Below, one piece after another: positions 24,744-35,604 of a stretch of 64,000 nucleotides of DNA (position 1 is the first letter of the stretch; every line of letters starts with the position of its first letter). The stretch lies in NCBI GenBank assembly GCA_905250125.1, contig CAJNOL010000736.1:43185-107184 (forward strand), in the 5' to 3' direction. The notes beneath the pieces were generated by a model. That model saw nothing but the letters and a program-made list of their open reading frames with translations, did no database searches and was not told the origin of the DNA. This stretch comes from Rotaria sordida. Taxonomy: Eukaryota; Rotifera; Eurotatoria; Philodinida; Philodinidae. The position numbers were made by a program, and so were the translations under genes.

Positions 24744-25370
24744 TCAAATGAAACTTTGAATAGAAGAAGAATATCGAATGATCAAATAAATATTTATTAG
24801 AGATTTTTGAAAGTTTTTATTTCTCACAGGTACCAATGGATGTGTCATTGGTTCAACAGATTTAATCCTGTCTGTGGTTGAACTATAGAATTCAACAATT
24901 GAAAATGAGTATGAATCACTCTCATCTACAATAAGTACATTTTTACTATTCAATAACAATAGTTGCACGAGAAATTCGAAGTTGAATCATATTGTTAGTA
25001 GTAAATACCGAGAAATCTATTATGTAAAGTTTTACATTCATTGTCATCGTCCTATTAACATTAACATCATCTATAAGAAGTATAGTAGATCCATTATTAA
25101 GTAATGTACTTGTCAAGAGAGCACAATCTATATTCATGCTATTGATCTTAGCCAATGATTTTGATGTTGATCTAACAAATACAGTGTTATAGATAACAAA
25201 CCTAGAACTGGTTTTTTTTCCTACAATGATGAGTATTTCTTCATTTTTGAAAAGTTCAGTTGTATATCCGAAGTGATCTATTAGCATGATTGCTGACATT
25301 AATGTGTTTATATTGATTGTACTATCATAAATTTCAACATTCTGTTCATGAAGAGTATATTGCCTACTTG
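24744..25370 (-). pseudogene. Decayed kelch-repeat protein fragment
   Basis: Read on the minus strand, from 25370 down to 24744, at least four kelch blades are visible in degraded form. Each has a T..LLNNG.-type strand, a GG-type position that is mostly lost, a Y-D/N-S-type strand and an M-N-type linker. Examples are VEIYDSTINI, MNIDCALLTSTLLNNG, LLLNSKNVLIVDESDS and FSIVEFYSSTTDRIKSVEPM. The blades are broken by a stop near 24946 and a frame change, so no intact protein can be made. Intact relatives are kelch/galactose-oxidase-like beta-propellers. No start, signal peptide or 3' end can be fixed. Neither neighbour (MYO1D, Prospero) is functionally related. Confidence 0.7.
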
Positions 25371-27913
25371 CTCCTGTACGTCGGTATTATACTAATCATC
25401 AATCTTTGCTACTTTGTTAATTTATTACTGTAGAAGAAAGATATTAGAAAAATAATTTTGTGTACTCTATACTTTTGGTTTTTGAGGCTATGAACGAATA
25501 GCATATTGCTGGAAAGAAAATTATCTTCATTCAAATCTATTAGTGCATCCTTGATAGATTGTTGGTTCCTATTACCTTCTTTAGAGATTTCTTAAATGCA
25601 CAAAATAAATAGATTGACATTTGTTTATATTCAACTTCTATTACATATACATTTTTCGGAAAGTCTTACTGGACAAACTCGATGTAAGCAACTTGAAGTG
25701 AGAATAATTATGGAGTCAATTATTTATTCAAGAAGAATATTTTTGTTTATCGCAAACGTAGACTGTTTTTGATACGTTAAATTGACTTTTAATAAACGAC
25801 ATCGAAAATTGTATTGATACTTTGCCATATAATTCCTTAATTTTATGTATAAATTATATAATTGATAAGAAAAAGGAAATATTTTTCATTCATAAGATTA
25901 TAAAAATAAAACAAAATCATTGTGGCAGTCTTCCATCAGTTTGAATAAAATTTTTGAAGGTAGACTTTATGGACGAAAAGGATTTGGGCTATTTTCTCTA
26001 ATAAAATACAATATTATATTTCATTCTGAAAAATGATCTTTATTCATATGTCTTTAATTCTGTCGTATGAAAACAAGCGCATAACTACTTGAAGTTCAAT
26101 AATCAAATTTTCTATTGCTATTTTAATCAGCAAATTAGTACTTTTGACAAGATTTAATGAAATTATCTAGCTCATTTGCTAATCTAGGATATATTTATTA
26201 CAACAATAATAATGCATGATTTGTCATCTTTAATAAAGAATACAGTGAAAAACTACTTTTCCAAGCAAAATTGAATAATTGTTCAAGGATAAAAATTCAA
26301 AGATAAAATTATTTTCGTTCAGATCGGTTGGGCAGACATGAACGGTCAAGAGAATTGTATATTGGAGTTCCCACATCTAAACTGTCTACTCACGTTTTGA
26401 ATTTTTTCCAACATTCTTTAATCATTGTTGGTGTAGTTGCTATCGCCAGCACAATGTACATAAATGAAAATATAGTAAAGAGAATAATCCTAATTGGCAA
26501 TAACATTGCTGGATCAGATGGTGATATTGATACACAGTAAGATATAAATGTTGACAATGTTTTTTTATATTCCTTCGTAAATATTGGTCTATAATAATGA
26601 TATTATCGAACCAAACCAAATAAAAATAATGACTAGAAAAGAGAATAATTATATAATACTGTCAAACATAATCGTATATTTAAAAGATGGCATCTACACT
26701 TTATTTCGGATGTATAAGGGAAATTTTCGTGTCTACATTAAAGTGCATTCTGCAATAGACATCCTATTGTTATTAATTCATGATGCATTGTATTTTATTT
26801 CCATTGATCATGCAGTACCTTGGCATGCAATTGTTAAATAATCAATATGGATTTCGTGATGTCGAGAAGAGATCGAAGATCAATTATGATTTGGTCAACC
26901 TGCACTCTCTAAAACAAAAAAAAAGGTATCATGCTGAACCTTTCAAGGTTCTAGTAAAATCTAGTTTTATCTCAAACTTTTTTTCTTCTGCTCCAAAAAC
27001 TGGTTCTACTTATACAAAAAAATGCCAGTTGTTCCGATATGATTATGATTGTCAATGAGAGCTCCATTCAACGAAATAATGCGATTGACCCATTCCCAGC
27101 TAGAACGACTCCTAAGATATGTTGGAACTAATTACTAAGTCCTTATTCATCATTATGATTATTTGGACTTGTCATGAGTTTCAAAAAAAATCAGAAATTA
27201 CCTTTTCTCTCCAAATTGGTTACTATTCCCACTTAACATTACTCAAATTAGAGGCCACAAAAGCTTAGGTTATAAGAACAAACTTACTATTCGATAATGA
27301 ATTGAGATGAATCGAGAAGATAAAAACAAATGATAGTAGTTATTCAAATTAAACTTACGATTTAACTGCTCATAAAATGAATTGAAATGAAAAAAAAGTA
27401 AATTTATTATTGAAAAAACCTTACCATTTAATTGTTCATTGAGAGAGGCTAAAGGAAAAAAATTAAATTTCATTCTTAAACACAAATTTACAATTCAATA
27501 GTTCATGAGACGAACCCAGACGAATAAAAAAAATTTTTCTTATAGACAAAACTCACCGTAAAACTGATCAAGTCTGAAGTATATTTTTGTTTGAATAAAT
27601 ATCGTTTAATTAACTTTTCCTGTAAGGTTGCGTGTTTAATATAATCATATTTTAGGATCTGCAGATAGAATGAAGAATTCAGCCGCATCTATGTTATTTT
27701 ATTTTTATTAAATCTGTTTCGAGTAACAAATGTATAATAAAAAGTTGCAATGATACTAGTGACGTTAGAATCAAAGGCACAAGTCTATCAGAATATCTAT
27801 AACATTCTTATAAGAAAACTTGAACATCAATGCAGCTTATTGAAAGAAGAAATCAGAATTTCATCACAATGACAATCATCTAATTCATATGTATAATATA
27901 AAGTGAGAGCCTG

Positions 27914-27950
27914 GGTGTGGGTCTTCTGTACACTTACACTCACCCACACC
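27914..27950. repeat. GT-rich hairpin with TGTGGG-type arms
   Basis: GGTGTGGGT (27914-27922) pairs perfectly with ACCCACACC (27942-27950). The arm contains the TGTGGG hexamer. Similar hairpins occur at 38429-38487 and 41015-41054. Confidence 0.55.
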
Positions 27951-28399
27951 TGCATTAGAACCATCTCCGTAAAAGAAGTTCAGCATTAAAAAAAGGGGTG
28001 CGAGATAGAACTCTTTTGAACACCTGAAACCTTTTCTTTTATTCAACATGATTCTTTAAATTATCTAGAACATTTGATGATTTATTAATGAATAAATGAA
28101 ACTTTTAAAAGTTCAGCATATTCTCTAAAACCATGAATGGTTCCTAATGACACCTTGTTTTTTTTAGAGAGTAGCGAAGACCAGTATATTCAATAAATGC
28201 AGTAGTTGTTATCCTGCGATTTCCTAGTATATGAGTTGCATGGACTTTCCGAACAACCTGATAGTTTAAAAGTTGATTCAATATTTCAATCGCATGAAAA
28301 CACTAGCAATTCTGTACTATAAAAGAATAGAGTCATTGGCACTATCGAACACACTATGGCACCATGTCGAACAGTTCGACCTTTATGACATTTGAAAAG

Positions 28400-28447
28400 T
28401 ACTTCACGATACTTCATGGTACTTTATGCTATTTTAGGTACTTTAAA
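28400..28447. repeat. Degenerate 10-bp tandem repeat
   Basis: Successive units ACTTCACGAT, ACTTCATGGT, ACTTTATGCT, ATTTTAGGT and ACTTTAAAT give a clear ten-base period over about 48 bp. Confidence 0.6.
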
Positions 28448-28473
28448 TTACAGAAGTATCATATATTTCTCCG

Positions 28474-28555
28474 TTGCAGGAAAGCCTAAATACTTTATCA
28501 TACTTCAAGATTTGAGTATGAGTGAAGTACGACGAAATATTTAGGCTTTAATGCA
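28474..28555. repeat. Imperfect inverted repeat with ~33-bp arms
   Basis: The left arm around AAAGCCTAAATACTTTATC and the right arm around GAAATATTTAGGCTTT are reverse complements at roughly three quarters of positions, with a short loop of about 16 bp. The arms reuse the ACTTC word of the adjacent decamer repeat, so the two structures probably share an origin. Confidence 0.5.
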
Positions 28556-29631
28556 AGACAGACTTGTATCAAATGAACTCAAAATAATACATTCATGACA
28601 CACATTGATAGAAGACTTGAAATAGCCAAGTGAGTGAAGAAAACATGCCCATCCACTATCCAACCTACACTCCAAAGGACTGAAGGGCGAAAGATATGAA
28701 AGTAAAACTGAATAAATTCAATTTCTCGCGGCTCCCTCTCAGTTCGATGTTTTTTCGTTTCACAACAAATTTTTGTCGTATATCATGTTGATCAAAGACA
28801 AAACTCAGAAGAGAAAAATAAATAAAAAGTAGTCATTCAGTAATTGACATAATTCAAATAGCAAGGGTCTAATGATATCGTTCTCTAGATAGCATGAAAT
28901 TATTTTTGTCCAAAGTGAAACTGAGATAGAAAAAACTTGATTTTGCACATATCCTTTATCGAATTAATTTTAAAATATTTCTCAAAAATCGATGGTTATC
29001 AAGTTTGAAGTTTTTACTATTAGATAAAGTAATTTGTGAACGTCCAGCTCTGTAAGATTTATTTAGGATCGAATTTTTTTCATAGCAATTTTCTTATTAA
29101 CATCGTTTTCGTTGTCTATTATCGACGGGAGAATTTTATTGAAAAATCAAGACTTACTATATCAATCCTAATAAGTCTTGTGTAGATTGAGAGCATCTAA
29201 ATTACTCTTAGTAAGTATATAATTAAAAAGATTTTAATAAAACTTTTTATTTATCAATAATAGATTATTCCTTCCTCTCCTTCTTTTACAAAAGATCAAA
29301 GCATTGCTTTTCCTTTTTTTTTTTTCTTCTAAACATACATCCTCTCTTTTCTCAATCCGTTTCATCTCATTTTCATTGATATCAAGTAACTAACCCTTAT
29401 TTTCACGTGCCGCATTGTTAACATAGAAAAAAAGAAAAACTTACATCAGAGAACATTGCAAACGTGTCTATCCATATTCGATATCACCAATAAACATTCA
29501 ATGTCATTTGTTAAATAAAAGTAAATACTTTCCCTCTATATATATATATATATATATTTATTGAACACAAATAAAGAAGAACAAAAAAAAAAAAAAAAAA
29601 GGAATAAAGAGAGATACATAGAATCTACTGT

Positions 29632-30448
29632 TCAAATGGAATGCATCCAATGTTCATCTTTAAAAAAATCCGGTATTTGATCATCTAAACGTTGAATAAT
29701 TTTATAAATACTTTTTTTCCATGATGGTTCAAGATCTTTTTGTTGTTGTATAGCATGAAAAAATTCTCTTAATGTTGATTGTACAACATCACGAAAACTT
29801 ATTGGAACCTAAATAAAAATAATCTTTTCTTTTTTTTTTTTGTTTTTATTTAATAAAATATTTAAAGTCTCTCATACATCAATTTGATTTGATCGATTGT
29901 AATGAAGATTAAGAACACGATATAAATCAGAATCAGTTGTTATAATTAAATCTTCAACATTTCGAATACCTTCAGCTAAATATTGTCGAGCATATTTTTC
30001 AATTTGAATATAAAAAAATTCACTAAAAGAAAAATTAAATAAAACAAAATTAAAAAAAAAAAGAAATCTTTTACCGAAAATTTGAAAACCACTTAACTAA
30101 TTGTGCTGTTATTAATTTATTAAAACGTACATCAGGAAAATAAACTTTTAATACTGATGAACTTGGATAACGTGTATAAAAAAACATTAATTTTGCTTTA
30201 CGTAAATGAAGTGATGTCAGAACTATCACGTAAAAAAAAAAAAGAAAAGTAAGAACAGATGTTTATTAAGTTAATGATACATTTTTCTATTTCGAAGGTT
30301 CGTATTACTCACTCACTCAATATAAGATAGATGGTCTCTATGACATTTACACTCGATTTATTCTTACTAGAAAAAAGGTCATTTTAAAAAAAAAAAAAAG
30401 AAAATACTTGTTTGAAAAGCATTATATTCAATTGTTGACTGTTGATGT

Positions 30449-30482
<34 letters not shown>

Positions 30483-31336
30483 GTGTTATTGATTCAAATG
30501 AATGATTTGATAAACTTTTATCATCGTCAATTAAATCTTCATGAGAAATTATTTTTGATGTTATACGTGGTGATAGACGTGTATCAGTTACCTTACAAAA
30601 GAAATAGATGTTTTCGTTTTTTTTTTTTTTTTCAAATAAAAGAAAATTTTACTTTAGTACGACGTTTTTTTGGTGTTGATAAACGAAAAGGAAATGTACG
30701 ATCTGATAATGTATTACCAAAATGAATCATTGGCGGCGGTGGGGGTGGTGGTGGTGGTGGTGGAGGTGTATAATGATTAATAAATGAATTATTAAAAAGA
30801 ATTTGAGAAATATATGGATGATGATGATGAATTGTTTGAGAAAAAATTGGTGGTAAAGATGAAGGAATACGTTTTGTTTCAATAGAAGCATTATTTACAG
30901 GAGAAAAAAATTCTTTTTGAAGATTTTCAAGAAATCGTGTCATAGATATAGGAGATGTTATATTATTTGTTCGTGCTAAATCTTGAATATAAGTTAAAAA
31001 TGGTAAACTATGTGGTGAAAAAGGTAATATTGGTGGTTGTGGAATTGAAAATATATTCTAGAAAAATATATCAATAAAAAAAAAAATATATGAAATAGAT
31101 ACAAGAAAAAAAAAGACAATACTTGTTTTTCATCTTGACTATGAACTTCTCCAATTTCTTCTTCAGATGATGATTGTTCACCACCATCATCATTTATTTG
31201 ATTATTTTCTTTAAGAAGTTGTTGTGGTTTTAATTGTTTTCTTGAACGTTTGTTAAAATGATTATCATCGTCTTCATCATCATCATCATCATCATCGTCA
31301 TCATGAATTTTTGAATGTTTAATTAAAGGTTTTTGC

Positions 31337-31370
<34 letters not shown>

Positions 31371-31644
31371 CTTCATTATTATTATTATCAAGATATGAAT
31401 GTGAACGTTTTTTTTGTTGAATTGAATCATTTGATGTTGCTGCCATTGGTGATATAGATGATGATGATGGTGATGATGGTGTTGATGATGATGATGAATC
31501 AATTGAACGTTTTTCAATAAGTTCTTGTAACATTTTTGTATGTGTAAAAGCCATATCATTTAAATGATTTAAATGTTGATGATAACGTGGATTAAAAACG
31601 GATGGAAGAAGATACGATGGAAAATTTGTTGTTGGTGGATTCAT
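29632..31644 (-). CDS. PROX1: Prospero/Prox homeodomain transcription factor
   Basis: Atypical homeodomain factor controlling neural and other cell-fate decisions in animals. Minus-strand exons 31644-31123, 31057-30653, 30591-30408, 30222-30075, 30022-29878 and 29808-29632 give 526 residues ending in TGA. From residue 371 to the end runs the Prospero homeo-Prospero domain: [44 protein letters not shown], then the C-terminal [10 protein letters not shown]....[15 protein letters not shown]. The N-terminal ~370 residues are disordered, with runs of Gln, Asp, Ser, His and Pro encoded by near-pure CAA, GAT, CAT and CC-rich arrays, and a KKRRTK basic patch that may be a nuclear localisation signal. 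The chosen ATG follows a possible acceptor (AG 31663-31662). Family assignment is firm; the symbol is by family. Confidence 0.93.
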
Positions 31645-31942
31645 TATTTCTCAGAGTACCACTAAATAACCTTAAATAATAATAAAAATAACAATAAAAA
31701 AAAGAAGAAGAAGAAGAATGAGTTTTTTTTTTTCTTCTTTTATTGTGCATCGAACAAATAAAGAAAAGTAAATTTTTAGGGTCTCTTATCTCTGTGAACT
31801 TTGCTTAAGTTAGAAGCAGCATCTCTACGTGCTGTTTCTCAATGTTTTTAATATTCACACATCTCTCCCGAGACACTCACCATTTAGTGGTAAATTTATT
31901 CTTGACTCGTCCTGATGATTCGTCTGTTTCTTCTTCTTTTTG

Positions 31943-31968
31943 TATGTGTGTGTGTGTGTGTGTGTGTG
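31943..31968. repeat. TG microsatellite
   Basis: A nearly uninterrupted TG dinucleotide run, ending TGCG. It is the longest of several microsatellites upstream of the Prospero start. Confidence 0.85.
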
Positions 31969-33560
31969 CGTCGGATCAGATTCTGAAAGAAATAGAAAAA
32001 GAAAATCAACCATTCGTAGAACGTCCTATCTCATAGTCTTAAGAGTAAAATAGAAAGAGAGAGAGAGAGAAAAGAAAAGAAAAGAAATATTAACCAATGT
32101 CTTTGTCAAGAGTAAAAGAAAATTACAACTAATAGGAAACGGGAGAACGATGAACAAAGAAAGAAAATGTTTGACGTTTAAGACGAATGAAAAATCAGTA
32201 TGCAAACGTGCATCACCTGCTTACTTTTTTCCTTTTTTTTTTTTTTTTTTGTTTTTTTGTATTTAAAAGAAGCATCTGCGCATGCCTACGAGATATCGAA
32301 TTAAAAAATATTATCGATGGATAAATGATGATCGAAATAACAATATGCCCTTAAGGCTCTATAATCCTTGCTATGTTTTTATAACATCTTTTTGTTCAGA
32401 TAAAAATTTAATGGTTAATGATTTCGAGAAATGAAAAATATATAATTCATATCTTATTTTAATAGAAAAAATCTTCAAAATATGTGTTTACAATAGTCAA
32501 AAAAAACAAATCGCATCATTTGAGAAACAGAAGCAATATTTGAATGTCATTGTTATGCTCGATAAAAATACATCTAAAAATAGGAAAAAATCTTCATATT
32601 TTTGCTGAATATTATCACTTAGGTGAGAAGATGTGCCAAGTTAACAAATGTATAGAACGTTTATCTTTTTTCTTTTTCTTTTTGTCTACTTTGTGTTTCC
32701 TTTCGGTTAATCATAATAATACAGGAAACGAGAAAGTCTCTCTTGCTTGTCCTATAAAGAGTAGTCTTGAACCAATTACAGAAAAGTATTCACCTTAAGG
32801 GTACCACCTAACCAACCAACATTTTTTTGTTATTCTTCTAATGAAAAGAACTTGATTGAATTGTTAATGAAGAGATTTAACTCAAAAAAAAAAAAAAAAA
32901 AACTCTTTTCTGTTGGTTTTTATGGATTGATGTAATCAAGCGTAAATAATGATCATCGATTAATTATTGTTTTGTCTTTATGGTGGAAAAAAAACAAATG
33001 AGAATAATAATAAAAAAATAATCCCGATATGATGATTATATTCTTCAGCTGTGTCACACTTTTTATTTTAAAAATATTTTGATACATTCAAGTTGGTGCT
33101 ATTTTTCCTGTTGTTACTCCGCCCTTGTCGTCGTTTACAGACAATTTGAAATTTTCTATCACATCAATACCCATTTGATTGTATTATATATATACATGTG
33201 TGCGTGTGTCTCAAAGTGATGAAATCATTCGTCAATAGGGATATATATAGCGAGAGAGAGAGGGAGAAGGAGGGAAAAGTTAATTCTCTCTTTTCGTGTG
33301 AGCAGATGCCAGAGAGTTATGTTTTATCTCAAAGAAAATAATCTTCGATATTGATCTATAGGTGTACGTCTCTCTCTCTCTCTCTCTCGTTCTTTACCTT
33401 TAGTGCGAGAATGCGTTCAAGTGATCAAACACATGTCAACATAATTTTTTTTTGTGTTTCTATATATCACTATTCATCTCAAGAATGTTTAAATGATGTA
33501 TTGTCATGCACTGTTGATTTCTCTTAAACAGATGTATATATTTTTCTCACTTTTTTTTTG

Positions 33561-33583
33561 TCTTCTTCTTCTTCTTCTTCTTC
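33561..33583. repeat. TTC trinucleotide microsatellite
   Basis: Seven or more TTC units. A second similar array lies at about 34024-34046. Confidence 0.8.
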
Positions 33584-35604
33584 ATTCAATATATTTTATT
33601 GGTAAAAATGGATTTTATCATCATTTATTCTAGTCTCGCACAAATGTCATTCTATCATTTCCTTTTTTTCTTTTATAAAAGAGAAAAAGCGAGAAGGCTT
33701 ATTTCTTCCTCTTTTCATAGAGGCAATGAAAGAGTGCCAGCTTTTGATTAAAAGTAAAAGTTGTCTAATGAACTAGACGAGCAAAAAACACACACACACA
33801 CACAATGAATGCATAGACCAAGTGTGAAATACATCCGCATCACTAATGACATCCCACCAGAACATGTTCTTTATATAGAGAAATACATGATAGATCATTC
33901 ATATAGCTTGAAAATGCAAATTGAGTCGTTCTTTCAAATCAAGACAAGCGTAGCAAATCCGAAATACATGATAAATGCATTGTAAAAAAAGAATATAAGA
34001 GAAAGCAATTGGCAAGGTGATATTCTTCTTCTTCTTCTTCTTCTTGTTCTTTACATCTGTCGGATTATTAAAAAAGATAGTAATTCATTAAATGATACAG
34101 AATAGTAAACGATATTTATTGAATGAATAAAAGGATATTAAACCTCGAGCACGCGTAAGAGGTTAACAAGAAAGAGAATAAAAAAAAGAAGAGAAAGATG
34201 AAGATGTTGTTTGACAATCGTCTCTCACTTGTATGAATATATATATATATATATATATATCAAAGGATAATAAACGTCGTTCGACTCTTGACAACAATAA
34301 GGCTACTGTATCACTCATCATTATGAGGTGTTTGATTGAACATAGACAACAGTCATTGCCGCCGCTGTTCACTTTCGATGCCACTTCACTGACATGACCA
34401 CATGTGTGTGTGACATACTCAATATGCACCAATGTTCGAAAGAAGAGACAACAACAGAGTAAAAGAATTGCATGCATGTCGATGTATAGAAGTTAACACG
34501 CACATGCTTAACTTGATTAGATATACTGTTGTCCACTTTGATGTGTGAAAGATTTGATATTTTGATTTTGTCATTCATTAGAAAGATCAACTGATGTACC
34601 TATGTATACACGTGTGTAAAAGATAGTGAACTTTACATAGAAGATTTATAATCAATCAATTAATCTTCTATAAAATATATTCTTTGATAAGTATACAATG
34701 GGAAAGAAAAGATTTCGTTTCTTTTTTTTTTTTGTTTTTTAATTGTATCGGTAATAATTAGAGATAGACGAGATTATCCAATCATGCGAAGAAATTGATG
34801 TTAATCTCGATCTTACACAGTTGGAAATTTAAATAGAATAGGAGTTTTTTTTTTCCATTATTTTTTGTTTCTATATGCATTATAATTTATTTTGTTATAA
34901 TGTCGAAGAAAAGATCGTTTCTGTTGTTTTGTTAAGTAACAAATGAGAAAAGAGTATTTAACTATTTCTATGAATACAATAGAGTTGCACTCCGAGATCT
35001 TATAGTAATTCAACAAATGAATAAACAAAGACTTACATCTACAAGTATCCTAAGGCATTCTGATGCCAGTAGAGAGGAAATACTAAAACGGGAAACTTAC
35101 ATAAAGAAAAAAATTTTCTCGTAAATGCATTTTTTTTCTAATGTTTTCTATATATAAATATATATTATAAAGTGCCGGAAAAAATTATGACATCCTATCA
35201 CATTATATCGGACCTCGAAACTATACAGAATATATCCACTTACGCGTCAAGGAAATTTTGATTTGTTTATGCTTGTTCTTTTTTTGAATGAATGTGTTAC
35301 TAGTGAACAATCTAATTATTATAGATGAAAGTTGAATCAATTTTTGAATTTTTTTATTTGTTTGAGTCCTTGAGTGATATCATAGGTAAATGAAACACTT
35401 AAATATTTAATACTTCAATGTAGTTCAAATACTAATGCTCAATGATTCTATTTTATATTGTTAAAAAAAGGTCTCTAAACGACAAACACAAATGGAACTA
35501 TTATTGTCATATGGTAAACATTGAACAATAATGATAAGCAATAAAAACAAAAACAACCATGCTTCTATTAGATCCAATGATTGTATATTTAATATTGTTA
35601 ATAA

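Larger units (their letters stand above)
25371..29631. other. Gene-poor intergenic region
   Basis: About 4.3 kb without a recognisable gene. Open frames at 26328-26540, 26584-26841 and 26780-27058 resemble nothing I know and lack exon-like borders. It contains a GT-rich hairpin (27914-27950), a decamer tandem repeat (28400-28447), an inverted repeat (28474-28555) and a TA microsatellite (about 29538-29560). The right end is the 3'UTR region of the minus-strand Prospero gene. Confidence 0.55.
31645..35604. other. Microsatellite-rich 5' flank of Prospero
   Basis: About 4 kb with no recognisable exon between two minus-strand genes. It holds many short tandem repeats: TG (31943-31968), AG near 32056-32072, CT near 33370-33389, TTC (33561-33583 and about 34024-34046), CA near 33790-33803 and TA near 34238-34260. 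Part of it is probably the regulatory region of the Prospero gene upstream of 31644. Open frames such as 34163-34477 are translations of repeats. Confidence 0.55.

Noticed and set aside
26328-27058. Three consecutive plus-strand frames that might be an eroded gene
   Set aside because: Translations show no recognisable motif in any frame and no exon borders; too weak to call even as a pseudogene.
35160-35215. AGTGCCGGAAAAAATTATGACATCC, another Tc1-like terminus
   Set aside because: No opposite end was located nearby; left as coincidence or solo remnant.
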